Shown one piece after another: positions 40,069 to 48,070 of a stretch of DNA of 64,000 bases. Below the pieces are notes generated by a model. The model did no database searches, was not told the origin of the DNA, and saw only the letters and a program-made list of their open reading frames with translations. Position 1 is the stretch's first letter, and each line of letters starts with the position of its first letter. Source of the DNA: Pasteurellaceae bacterium (GTDB taxonomy: Bacteria > Pseudomonadota > Gammaproteobacteria > Enterobacterales > Pasteurellaceae); assembly GCA_030528525.1 (NCBI GenBank), contig JAUMYT010000002.1, forward strand, positions 91,128 through 155,127. Reading direction: 5' to 3'. A program made the position numbers and the translations under genes.

Positions 40069-40842
40069 CTAACATTGCAATACCTTACAGGCTAACCGGT
40101 AATACGCATCTGCCATGTCAAGATTTTGGCTGACGACCTTGCCCGTGTGGTAAAAGTGAGCAAGTCGATATTGCGAATAGGCTTTGCCTTGGTCGGCGGC
40201 TTGGCGATATAAATGAAATGCTCGGTGCGGATCCGCTGTGGTGCCTTGCCCCAATTCATACATTATCGCCAGTTGTTCTTGTAGTTTGGCGTTTTTCGGG
40301 GAAATTTGGTGGGCTTTGATAAAATTCTCAAAGGCTTTTTCATTATTTCGCACCGTGCCAATGCCGTGATAATAAAAAGTGCCGAGCAAATCATAATTCA
40401 GCCCTTGTTCCGCACTTTTCTTGAACCAATAAAAGGCGTTGGCATCATCTTTCGGCACCCACTCGCCTTGATAATAGGCAAACGCCACCGTGGTTTGTGA
40501 GCCTCTTTCGCCCAATTCTGCGGCGTTTAAATGCCACTCGAACGCTTTTTTGCCGTCTTTTTCCACGCCACACCCAAACTGATACATATTGCCAAGCTGA
40601 TAATGGGCAATCGCATTGCCCTGCTCTGCCGATTTTTTGTACCAATACAACGCCTTGGCGTGATCTTTCTCTAAATACTCTTAGGTTTGCCCAAAGTGAT
40701 ACGCCGTGCCGAGCATTACTTGTGCCATTGGATCGCCCTGCTCCGCTTTTTTCGTGAGATCCGCCAAGTTGAGTTGGTGTAACTCTGTTGCGGCTACAAG
40801 GGGTGAGATCAGGGCAAAAAAGTGCAAAAGGTTGGGTTTCAT
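40069..40842 (-). pseudogene. Sel1-repeat protein gene with in-frame stop codon
   Basis: One continuous frame from ATG 40842 (MKPNLLHFFALISPLVAATE, RBS GGAG) to 40069 is interrupted only by a TAA at about 40680-40682 (GTAYHFGQT-stop-EYLEKDHAKALYWYKKSAEQG). Both sides encode Sel1/tetratricopeptide-like repeats (about five copies, e.g. AEQGNAIAHYQLGNMYQFG), and the two parts are in the same frame, so a nonsense mutation is the simplest explanation. The signal peptide core is encoded by an uptake-like repeat (40796-40829). Exported Sel1 proteins act as scaffolds; no specific role can be given. Restart at a downstream codon is possible. Confidence 0.75.
40796..40829 (+). repeat. uptake-signal-like repeat encoding a signal peptide core
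   Basis: ACAAGGGGTGAGATCAGGGC then AAAAAAGTGCAAAA. On the minus strand it is translated as LLHFFALISPLV, the hydrophobic core of the Sel1 protein's signal peptide. Confidence 0.75.
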
Positions 40843-40854
40843 TATCTGCTCCAT

Positions 40855-40886
40855 AAAAAACGGCAACTGCTGAAACGGTTGCCGTT
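40855..40886 (-). terminator. Rho-independent terminator
   Basis: On the minus strand AACGGCAAC, a loop, GTTGCCGTT and then TTTTTT. It lies 11 bases after the stop of the upstream Sel1-repeat gene and before the start of the broken Sel1 gene. Confidence 0.85.
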
Positions 40887-40896
40887 GAGTGTAATC

Positions 40897-41745
40897 TTAC
40901 AAACTGCCTTTTCGCAATGGGCGATTTGCTCGCATATCTTGATACCATTCACACGCTTGCGAATGCCCTGATTTATCGCAAATATCACCCATTAACTCCG
41001 TTGCGGCTTTCTTATTTTGGAAATGTTCCCGAGTTTGGTATTGCACAACTGCAGCAACTGTTCCACCATATTGACTACCGTCCTGCCACGCTTTTAAGCC
41101 CCATTCAAATACTTTTTTATCATCTTGGCGAACAAAATTTCCAAAATAGTACATTTGAGCTAAACGATGACGAGCATTTCCCCGAAATTCTGTAATTACC
41201 AACTTGTCTATTTCTTCACTATCTTTAACTGGCTTTAAAAACGCATCAGGAATATTGGCAATCTCTTCATAAATACGTCGAGCCGCTACCCCATTTTTCT
41301 CGATTCCCCCTTCTCCAAAGTTGTAAATATCTGCAATTCTGAAACGAGCACTATAGTAGTAGTGAGTATCTTTGACTTTCGGATTGCTGGTAACACGATA
41401 ATACCACTCGAGTGCTTTGCGATAATCTTTTGGGAACTGTTGTATCGAATTCAATGAATACGGTTGACAAGTTCCTTTATAATAAGCTTCTGCTACTTTC
41501 TCCTGGTCAGATGGAGCTTCAGTTTGCTCCGCTTTATGTTCAAGCCAATAGAGACTTTCTTGATACTCTCCCTTTTTACAGTATTCATCAGCTAATTGCC
41601 GTTGATAAAAACTATCGCCTTGTTTGGCCTTTTCAATATTCTCAGGGGTAATATAACTATAATTTGCTTGAGTTGATGACAAAAATAGTAAATATCCTAA
41701 ACTAAATTTAGTTAGTGGGCTTGCCCATCTCTTGCATAAAATCAT
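40897..41745 (-). CDS. Exported Sel1-repeat-like protein
   Basis: 282 residues. A probable N-terminal signal or anchor (SPLTKFSLGYLLFLSSTQA) is followed by degenerate Sel1-like repeats: AKQGDSFYQRQLADEYCKKGEYQESLYWLE, DYRKALEWYYRVTSNP, ARFRIADIYNFGEGGIEKNGVAARRIYEEIA and ARHRLAQMYYFGNFVRQDDKKVFEW. Six or so cysteines suggest a periplasmic, disulfide-bonded protein. It is paralogous in type, but not closely similar, to the broken neighbour downstream. Function unknown. Confidence 0.8.
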   Translation of the reverse strand: MILCKRWASPLTKFSLGYLLFLSSTQANYSYITPENIEKAKQGDSFYQRQLADEYCKKGEYQESLYWLEHKAEQTEAPSDQEKVAEAYYKGTCQPYSLNSIQQFPKDYRKALEWYYRVTSNPKVKDTHYYYSARFRIADIYNFGEGGIEKNGVAARRIYEEIANIPDAFLKPVKDSEEIDKLVITEFRGNARHRLAQMYYFGNFVRQDDKKVFEWGLKAWQDGSQYGGTVAAVVQYQTREHFQNKKAATELMGDICDKSGHSQACEWYQDMRANRPLRKGSL

Positions 41746-41793
41746 TTCAAATTCCTTATATAAAATTAAACAATATGGCTGTTAATGGTCGAC

Positions 41794-42009
41794 TTATTCT
41801 TCTGCAATGTGCGATTCTTCAATACTTTTGATCTTAAAATCTTTAGAGCTTATTTGACGTCTATCCGATTTCTTGATCTTCAAATACAAAGCAGCTTCAA
41901 CATCTTCAATACTATCCACATCAACAAAATTAACTCTGTGTGCACTTGCATCGCTGTTAGTGAGAAATCCTTTCTCTTTTTCATCAAAAATGATATGAAA
42001 TCTTGGCAT
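41794..42009 (-). CDS. Small acidic protein of unknown function
   Basis: 71 residues from ATG 42009 with a strong RBS (AGGAGAAA), so I take it as real: MPRFHIIFDEKEKGFLTNSD at the N-terminus and a Lys/Glu-rich C-terminus. No signal peptide or membrane segment. It lies 48 bases upstream of the exported Sel1-type gene on the same strand and probably shares its transcript. Family not recognised. Confidence 0.6.
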   Translation of the reverse strand: MPRFHIIFDEKEKGFLTNSDASAHRVNFVDVDSIEDVEAALYLKIKKSDRRQISSKDFKIKSIEESHIAEE

Positions 42010-42150
42010 TATTTTTCTCCTATACTAAACAATAACTGAACAAAATCTAATTATATATTGTTTTTTTTTTGCACAATTCGTTATCCTAAAAAAGCAGTAC
42101 AACGCAAAATTTGTTATTATTTTGTTATTTTTTACACACAGGAGAAAAGT

Positions 42151-42984
42151 ATGAAAAACCAACATTTTATTGGCTTGGGCGTGGCGGGGAATTTTGCTGG
42201 GCATTTGGAGCAGGCAGGCGAAGCCAAGGATTTTTTGAAAGTGGCGGTAAAAGATGCCATTCAGCCGAAGGCGATTTTTCCGTTTTATGTGCCAAGTGAA
42301 GTGCTTTCCGAGCAGGATCAGTTTTTGGCTGCGTTTCCGCTTTCATCAGAGACGATCCATTTTCCGAATGATGCGGATAATTTGCAGATTGAGCCTGAAG
42401 TGGCGTTGATGTGTGAAATTCAGTATGACAATCAACAAGTTGTGGCGTTAAAGCCGACCCATTTTGCCGCGTATAACGACTGCTCAATCCGCCGCCCGAA
42501 CGCTCGCAAAATTTGTGAGAAAAAGAATTGGGGGGCAAATTCTAAAGGGTTGTCTGCAACGTGGATTGCGTTGGATACATTCGAGCAAGGCGGCAATTTG
42601 GACGATTATCACATCGCTTGTTTCCATAAGCGTGCAGGCGTGTTGAATGAATATGGCATTGATAGCCCAACGGTGGGTTACAGCTATTTTCATCAGCAGT
42701 TGTTAGATTGGATCGTGGATCGAATGAATCATCAGCCTGATCAAGATCCGATGAACAATATCGCTGATCTGTTGGCTCGGGCAAATTACCCAACCCAAGC
42801 GGTGATCAGCATTGGGGCGACTCGCTACACCGAATTTGGCGAGCGGAATTTCTTGCAAGTGAATGACACCAGCATTGTGGCGGTGTACAACGCCAAGCAA
42901 TATCACCACGAACAGATCGTGGCAATGGCGGAAAGTGAGCAGTTTGCAGAGGATGTGTCGGCGTTGGTGCAGAAAGTCATTTAA
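42151..42984 (+). CDS. DUF5718-type protein, possibly fumarylacetoacetate hydrolase-like
   Basis: 277 residues from ATG 42151 (MKNQHFIGLGVAGNFAGHLE, RBS CAGGAGAAA). I recognise the DUF5718 type from Pasteurellaceae. Several segments resemble the FAH fold: IEPEVALMCEI near residue 100, AAYNDCSIRRPN near 125, KGLSATWIALDTF near 150 and VISIGATRYTEFG near 220, which correspond in order to the acidic metal-binding and loop segments of FAH enzymes. The substrate is unknown and the FAH link is inference. A run of ten T lies 90 bases upstream. Confidence 0.65.
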   Translation: MKNQHFIGLGVAGNFAGHLEQAGEAKDFLKVAVKDAIQPKAIFPFYVPSEVLSEQDQFLAAFPLSSETIHFPNDADNLQIEPEVALMCEIQYDNQQVVALKPTHFAAYNDCSIRRPNARKICEKKNWGANSKGLSATWIALDTFEQGGNLDDYHIACFHKRAGVLNEYGIDSPTVGYSYFHQQLLDWIVDRMNHQPDQDPMNNIADLLARANYPTQAVISIGATRYTEFGERNFLQVNDTSIVAVYNAKQYHHEQIVAMAESEQFAEDVSALVQKVI

Positions 42985-43229
42985 AAATCGGGAAAATTGC
43001 CGTTTTTTGGGACATATGCAATGCGTCCCCACAGCCGATCATTATCAAAAATCATTGAAAAATCAAAGATATGTAGGGGCGTATTGCATACGCCCATTGC
43101 GATTTTAAATTTGCAGAAATCGGGAAAATTGCCGTTTTTTGGGACGTATGCAATACGTCCCTACAGCCGAGCATTATCAAAAATCATTTAAAAAATCAAA
43201 GAGATATAGGAGCGTATTGCATACGCCCA
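42985..43229. repeat. 132-bp unit in tandem duplicate, with REP-like palindromes
   Basis: Two copies start with AAATCGGGAAAATTGCCG at 42985 and 43117 and run to CGTATTGCATACGCCCA at 43096 and 43229. Each copy contains GGGACGTATGCAATACGTCC (or a close variant) and an inverted GGGGCGTATTGCATACGCCC, so a four-arm palindromic structure results. The copies differ at about ten bases. It lies between the DUF5718 gene and the sugar-binding protein gene, both of which end here. Confidence 0.8.
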
Positions 43230-43235
43230 ATCTAC

Positions 43236-44321
43236 TTACTCTACGCCCCAAATCTTTTTATACGCCTGTTTGTAGCCGTTTTGTGGATCGTAAAGGTTGT
43301 GATGCCCACCGTCGAAAGCGATATTTTGTTGAATCACCAAATGTGCAGGCGTAACATAGCCTGAAGGCGGTTCGCCTGCAAAGGCTCGGTTGAGTTCATC
43401 GACTAACTGCCAGCCGTGCAAATGCAAGGGTTCTGGCACAGTGGCGAACTGTTTATCTTGCTGACGAATGCGTTGGTAGGCAGAAGCGGAACCATCGCCT
43501 GCGGAAATATTCAATGGGCGATCTTTGTTCGCCGAACGCAGAGCTGGTGCCATAAAATCAAAATAGAGATCATTTATTGCAAGCGAATATTGCCAATCAT
43601 CGCCATATTTCTGCAATAAATTGAAAGTCAAGCTCGGCATACGACTGGCGGTATCAGCAAGTGGTGTGTCGATAAATTCGAGCACTTGGCAGCCTTGGCA
43701 TTGTTTAATCGTTTCTTCCATTACCTTAGCTTTACGCAAAGCAATTTCATAGAGAGAATCGGTAAAAATCACGACTTTGGCATTACCGTTTGATTCTGCA
43801 ACCGCAAGCAGGGCAGAAAGACGAGCGATTTCATCGGAGTCGGACGTGACATTATAAAAAATGCCATATTTTTCAATCGCTCCTGCGTCTGGTAAGGCGT
43901 GCCAAGCGGTCAGTTTGATGCCATTTTTTGCCGCTTTTTGTAGCGGTATGCGTGCCACATTCGGGTTCCAACCGCCAATCACAATCGCATCAGGGCGGCG
44001 GGCTATGGCTTGGTTGAGTGCTGCCAATTGATTGCCGACTGAACCCGCACCGTCTAGTACATCAAGTTGCCAGTCCGTGTGTTGCACGGCGTCTTTCATT
44101 CCGTCTAACACACCCAATACTCCGCCGTTTTTCATATCGGAGGCGATAAAAATCACCCGTTTTTTGTGTTGTAATGCCGGCCCTGCGGTCGGCCCGTCCC
44201 ACTGCGTTTGTGCGGCAGTTGCCGCTTGTACTTGCTGTTTAGCGTGTTCGACAAAGGGATCGCTTGCGAAAACATTGGCTGAAAATAAGCTCAAAGCCAG
44301 TAATAATCGTGATAATTTCAT
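43236..44321 (-). CDS. Periplasmic sugar-type substrate-binding protein
   Basis: 361 residues. Signal peptide MKLSRLLLALSLFSANVFAS, then a type 1 periplasmic-binding fold (Peripla_BP_4): KKRVIFIASDMKNGGVLGVLDGM, ALNQAIARRPDAIVIGGWNP and a C-terminal lobe ending YKKIWGVE. The TQWDGPTAGPALQHKK lead-in is characteristic of a proteobacterial subgroup whose ligand I cannot name. Last gene of the transporter operon, 9 bases after the permease. Confidence 0.85.
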   Translation of the reverse strand: MKLSRLLLALSLFSANVFASDPFVEHAKQQVQAATAAQTQWDGPTAGPALQHKKRVIFIASDMKNGGVLGVLDGMKDAVQHTDWQLDVLDGAGSVGNQLAALNQAIARRPDAIVIGGWNPNVARIPLQKAAKNGIKLTAWHALPDAGAIEKYGIFYNVTSDSDEIARLSALLAVAESNGNAKVVIFTDSLYEIALRKAKVMEETIKQCQGCQVLEFIDTPLADTASRMPSLTFNLLQKYGDDWQYSLAINDLYFDFMAPALRSANKDRPLNISAGDGSASAYQRIRQQDKQFATVPEPLHLHGWQLVDELNRAFAGEPPSGYVTPAHLVIQQNIAFDGGHHNLYDPQNGYKQAYKKIWGVE

Positions 44322-44330
44322 TCTATCTCC

Positions 44331-45353
44331 TTAACCTTTTTTCTGATGACGTTTGCGTTGGGCATAGGCGGCAATGGTAATTGATAACAACAAAGTAACG
44401 CCATTAAACAGCGGTTCCACCCAAAATGCCCCGCCAAATTGTTGAATGCCTGAAATGCCAATCGCCAACACCGCAATGCCGACCACCGTTCCCCAAACAT
44501 TCACTCTGCCAGGGCGAATGGTGGTACTGCCTAAAAATGCCCCCACCAGTGCAGGCAAGAGATAATCCATGCCGACACTCGCTTGCCCCACGCCTTGTTG
44601 AGCGGCAATCAACACGCCCGTGAACGCCGTGATGAGACTGGAACTCATAAAAGCAACCATCGTATATTTTTTCACGTTGATGCCGTTCAAATAAGCCGCT
44701 GTGGGATTGCTGCCCACTGCATACATACACCGACCTGTTGCCGTGTGTTCCGTAATCAGCCACATCAAGATCGCCAGCCCTAGCACATAAAAGGCGGAAA
44801 TCGGCAAGCCTAGTATTTCGGTGCTGTTGAGCGCAAAAAAGCCGTCGGGCAGATCGCCGATAATTTGCCGCCCGCCTGAATGCCAAAGGGCAATAGCGTA
44901 GAGCAACGTGCCTGAGCCGAGTGTGGCGACAAAGCTGTCGATATCAGCTAATGCCACCAAAATGCCGTTAAACAAACCATAAAGTAACGCCAAGCCAAGC
45001 ACCGCCAAGATTGCCGATTGCCACGCAAAGCCATATTCGACTTGCAGGGTAATGACTAAAATGTGCCATAACACGATGCCAAAGCCAACATTCAGATCGA
45101 TTTTGCCGACGATCATCGTGGTGGTTGCGGCTAACGCTAACAAGGCGATCTTCGATTTACTTTCCAAAATCGCATTGAGCGTGAGCATTGAGGCGAAAGA
45201 GTCGGTGGCAAGCGAAAAGCCGATGACCAAGATCACACACAGCCACAGCAAGGCATAGCGAATCAGGTGTTGCGAAAGCCACGCCAACACACCGTCTTCT
45301 TGTAGGGAAACTGCTTGTTCTAACGCCGTTGATTTAAGATGGGTTTGTGCCAT
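44331..45353 (-). CDS. Sugar-type ABC transporter permease
   Basis: 340 residues from ATG 45353 (MAQTHLKSTALEQAV, RBS AAAGGAA). BPD_transp_2 (RbsC/XylH-like) permease with about ten membrane segments; typical stretches are VGKIDLNVGFGIVLW, GRCMYAVGSNPTAAYLNGINVKKY and GQASVGMDYLLPALVGAFLGSTT. It sits between the ATPase and the binding protein. A composite palindromic repeat separates it from the ATPase gene. Confidence 0.88.
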   Translation of the reverse strand: MAQTHLKSTALEQAVSLQEDGVLAWLSQHLIRYALLWLCVILVIGFSLATDSFASMLTLNAILESKSKIALLALAATTTMIVGKIDLNVGFGIVLWHILVITLQVEYGFAWQSAILAVLGLALLYGLFNGILVALADIDSFVATLGSGTLLYAIALWHSGGRQIIGDLPDGFFALNSTEILGLPISAFYVLGLAILMWLITEHTATGRCMYAVGSNPTAAYLNGINVKKYTMVAFMSSSLITAFTGVLIAAQQGVGQASVGMDYLLPALVGAFLGSTTIRPGRVNVWGTVVGIAVLAIGISGIQQFGGAFWVEPLFNGVTLLLSITIAAYAQRKRHQKKG

Positions 45354-45381
45354 TTGGGTTCCTTTTAAAATGTCTGATTGC

Positions 45382-45439
45382 ACAAGGGGGTGAGAAACTC
45401 AGCGTTTTTGCAAAATATCCCTGCGATCACACCGCTTGT
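45382..45439. repeat. Composite palindrome: variant repeat arm and canonical uptake-signal arm
   Basis: The left arm (plus) is ACAAGGGGGTGAGAAACTC; the centre is TTTTTGCAAAATA; the right arm (minus) is ACAAGCGGTGTGATCGCAGG. Both arms share the central TTGCAAAA block, so one 58-bp palindrome is half variant and half canonical uptake signal. The canonical arm supplies the last codons and stop of the ATPase gene. Confidence 0.8.
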
Positions 45440-46953
45440 TCGGTGTTGTCTGAAGCGAATGTCAGCAAATTGGCATTGGTCAGCTGCTCGCCTGCAAGTT
45501 CGCCCACTATCTTGCCACGATTGAACACCAACGCCCGATGGCAAAGTTGGGCGATCTCCTCAAAGTCGCTGGAAATAATCAATATTGCCATACCTTGAGC
45601 CGCTGCCTGCTGCAACAAGCGGTAGATTTCCGCTCTCGCCCCCACGTCCACACCAGCGGTAGGGTCTTCTAAAATCAGTAGAGATAAATCCAAACTTAGC
45701 CAACGTGCCAACACTACTTTCTGCTGATTACCGCCTGAAAACGCGGTGATCGGCAATTCAGGGTTATTTGGGCGAATGCTAAACCGCTCAAATTGCTGTT
45801 GGCTCTGTTGGCGTTCAGTGGATTGAGAGTAGTGCTGGCAAGGCAAAAAGCCCTGCAACATTGGATTAAGCGAGAGATTTTCCCTTGCACTTAACCTTAA
45901 TGCGAGACTTTCGCCCAAGCGATCGCCAGCCACTAAGCCAACGCCCTGTGTAATAGCTTGTTGGGGCGATGTGGCAGTATAGCGTTGATTATTCAGGAAA
46001 ATATCGCCTGATTTGGCGGAATGCAATCCAAACAGCAGCCGCCCAATCTGCTCTTGCCCTGCTCCACGCAAACCCGCTAATGCTAAAATTTCACCTTGCT
46101 TCAAGCAAAACGAAATGGGATTTTCCTTCAACACTACCTGCGCTAATCGCAACATTTCAGGTTGATCGAACGAAGAAAGTTCAGGGCGAATTGGTGCGGT
46201 TGTTTTGCCTGTAATCGCTTCCACTAACGCACCGCTTGTAAAATCCGTGATCTTGCCTTGTGCTACCGTATTGCCATCTCGCAACACCAACAGACGATCG
46301 GCAATGGCTCGCACTTCGTCCAAGCGGTGGGTGACATATAGCATTCCCACGCCTTGTGTTTTCAAGGTTCGCAGCACGTCAAACACACGCTCCACATCGC
46401 TTAATGGCAAACTGGCTGTGGGTTCATCCAACACCAAAATTTCCGCCTTTACCGCCACCGCTCGGGCAATCGCTACCAACGCTTTTTCAGCTCGGCTAAG
46501 CTGAAATACGCGTTGGTTTGGATTGATATTCACTCCAATTACCGCCAGTGCCTGTGCCGCTTGCTGATGCACCTTTTGCCAGTCCACCAAGCCCAGCAGC
46601 CCAAACCACCCCGCACGGCGAGGAAAGCCCATACTGAAGGCGATATTTTCCGCCACCGTCTGCCACTCAATTAAACCTAAATCTTGATGAATAAAGGCGA
46701 TCGGCTTGTATTTGCCCTGTTCTATCGAACGTGCCGAACGGATCGGCTGCTGATGAAACCGCATCTCGCCCTGATCGATCGGCTGTACGCCTGCAAGCAT
46801 TTTGATCAGCGTGGATTTGCCCGCCCCATTTTCCCCCAACAATGCCACCACTTCGCCAGCTTGAATTTGCAAGCTCACTTGATTGACCGCAATTTGTGAG
46901 CCAAAGCGTTTGGTGAGAGATTCTAATGTTAAAATGGGTTGAGTTTCGTTCAT
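45427..46953 (-). CDS. Sugar-type ABC transporter ATP-binding protein (two ATPase domains)
   Basis: 508 residues from ATG 46953 (MNETQPILTLESLTKRFGSQ). RbsA/MglA-like duplicated ATPase. First domain: GENGAGKSTLIKML, LSRAEKALVAIARAV, LVLDEPTASLP. Second domain: GLRGAGQEQIGRLLFG (degenerate P-loop), FSGGNQQKVVLARWL and LILEDPTAGVDVG, as usual for this family. First gene of the operon; its C-terminal TEQAV and stop are encoded by a canonical uptake signal. The 53 upstream codons of the open frame are excluded. Confidence 0.9.
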   Translation of the reverse strand: MNETQPILTLESLTKRFGSQIAVNQVSLQIQAGEVVALLGENGAGKSTLIKMLAGVQPIDQGEMRFHQQPIRSARSIEQGKYKPIAFIHQDLGLIEWQTVAENIAFSMGFPRRAGWFGLLGLVDWQKVHQQAAQALAVIGVNINPNQRVFQLSRAEKALVAIARAVAVKAEILVLDEPTASLPLSDVERVFDVLRTLKTQGVGMLYVTHRLDEVRAIADRLLVLRDGNTVAQGKITDFTSGALVEAITGKTTAPIRPELSSFDQPEMLRLAQVVLKENPISFCLKQGEILALAGLRGAGQEQIGRLLFGLHSAKSGDIFLNNQRYTATSPQQAITQGVGLVAGDRLGESLALRLSARENLSLNPMLQGFLPCQHYSQSTERQQSQQQFERFSIRPNNPELPITAFSGGNQQKVVLARWLSLDLSLLILEDPTAGVDVGARAEIYRLLQQAAAQGMAILIISSDFEEIAQLCHRALVFNRGKIVGELAGEQLTNANLLTFASDNTEQAV

Positions 46954-47126
46954 TGTGTGGCAAAAAGTTGAAAAAATTGGCGGTATTCTATCATTATCTT
47001 TCATCGCTTGGGCGAAGGATTTACGCCACTGTTTTTGCGACACAGATCGCAAAATGCCCATTTTCTTCTGATTTTTTCGCAAAAATTTTATACAGTCGCC
47101 ACGTTTTTCCATATTCAGGAGAATAT

Positions 47127-47945
47127 ATGTGGCGATGTTTATTTCTATTTTTTACCCCTGCACTTTCTGCCGAGCCATTAAATTTGATGTTGTTGGGGCA
47201 ATATCAACACCAAGATGTCAGCGGCTGGGTAATGAGCGAAAAATTAGACGGCGTGCGTGGCTTTTGGGACGGTAAGCAGTTGTTGAGCCGTCAGGGCTAT
47301 CCACTCAACCCACCTGATTATTTTGTGAAAGATTTTCCGCCTTTTGCGATTGACGGCGAACTGTTCAGCGAACGGGGCAAATTTGATGAAATCTCTGCCA
47401 CCGTGCGAGCCACCAATCCGAAAGGTTGGTATAAACTCAAATTGCACGTGTTTGATGTGCCAAATGCACAAGGCGATTTGTTCCAACGTCTTGCAAGCCT
47501 TGAGCGTTATTTGCAAGAAAACCCAACGCCACATATTGCGATTATTCCACAAATTCCTGTGCAAAATTCAGCACATTTACAGCAATTCTTCAGCGAAATT
47601 CAGCAGCTGGGTGGCGAAGGGGTGGTGGTGCGGAACCCGAATTCGCCCTACATTCACGGGCGTTCGGCACAAATTCTCAAACTCAAAGCGGTATTAGATG
47701 AAGAGTGCACGGTGGTAGCACATCATAAAGGCAAGGGAAAATATGCCGACAAACTGGGGGCGATTACCTGTGAAAATCAGCGAGGACGGTTTCGGATCGG
47801 CTCTGGCTTTAAAGATAAAGATCGGGACAATCCACCGCCGATTGGTAGCCAAATCACTTACAAATACCGTGGGCTAACCGCTTCAGGAAAACCCAGATTT
47901 GCGACTTTTTGGCGAGTACGAGCGGATGAACCGATAAGTCCATAG
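47127..47945 (+). CDS. Exported ATP-dependent DNA ligase
   Basis: 272 residues from ATG 47127 (MWRCLFLFFTPALSAEPLNL, RBS CAGGAGA). The N-terminus is a short signal peptide, so the enzyme is probably periplasmic, as for the small H. influenzae ligase. Adenylation domain with nucleophilic lysine K39 in SEKLDGVRGFWDG, IDGELFSERG, GGEGVVVRNP and LKLKAVLDEE, then an OB-fold (ITYKYRGLTASGKPRFATFWR). It lacks the DNA-binding domain of large ligases. A role in repair of incoming DNA during transformation has been proposed for such enzymes; that is not shown here. Confidence 0.9.
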   Translation: MWRCLFLFFTPALSAEPLNLMLLGQYQHQDVSGWVMSEKLDGVRGFWDGKQLLSRQGYPLNPPDYFVKDFPPFAIDGELFSERGKFDEISATVRATNPKGWYKLKLHVFDVPNAQGDLFQRLASLERYLQENPTPHIAIIPQIPVQNSAHLQQFFSEIQQLGGEGVVVRNPNSPYIHGRSAQILKLKAVLDEECTVVAHHKGKGKYADKLGAITCENQRGRFRIGSGFKDKDRDNPPPIGSQITYKYRGLTASGKPRFATFWRVRADEPISP

Positions 47946-47947
47946 GC

Positions 47948-48016
47948 AATTTTGCAGTTTTTCGGCAAGATCTTACCCCTTGCAAGGGGGTGAGAAACGC
48001 AAGGAAAATGCAAAAT
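47948..48016. repeat. Two AAGGGG repeats arranged head to head
   Basis: The minus-strand copy (47948-47982: GCAAGGGGTAAGATCTTGCC then CTGCAAAATTG) and the plus-strand copy (47982-48016: CAAGGGGGTGAGAAACGC then AAAATGCAAAATC) meet at their CAAGGGG ends. This orientation is opposite to the palindromes at 19854 and 45382. It lies between the ligase gene and yjdM. Confidence 0.8.
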
Positions 48017-48070
48017 CTTTCTATTTCTTGTAAACTACGCCCTTATTTCAACCTTAAATAAGGAAACCAA

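Noticed and set aside
40445..40948. 167-codon minus-strand frame overlapping both Sel1 genes
   Set aside because: It is in a different frame from the Sel1 repeats and crosses a terminator; no coherent protein is seen.
44404..44886. 160-codon frame inside the permease gene
   Set aside because: Shadow of the permease in another frame, with biased composition and no hydrophobic pattern.
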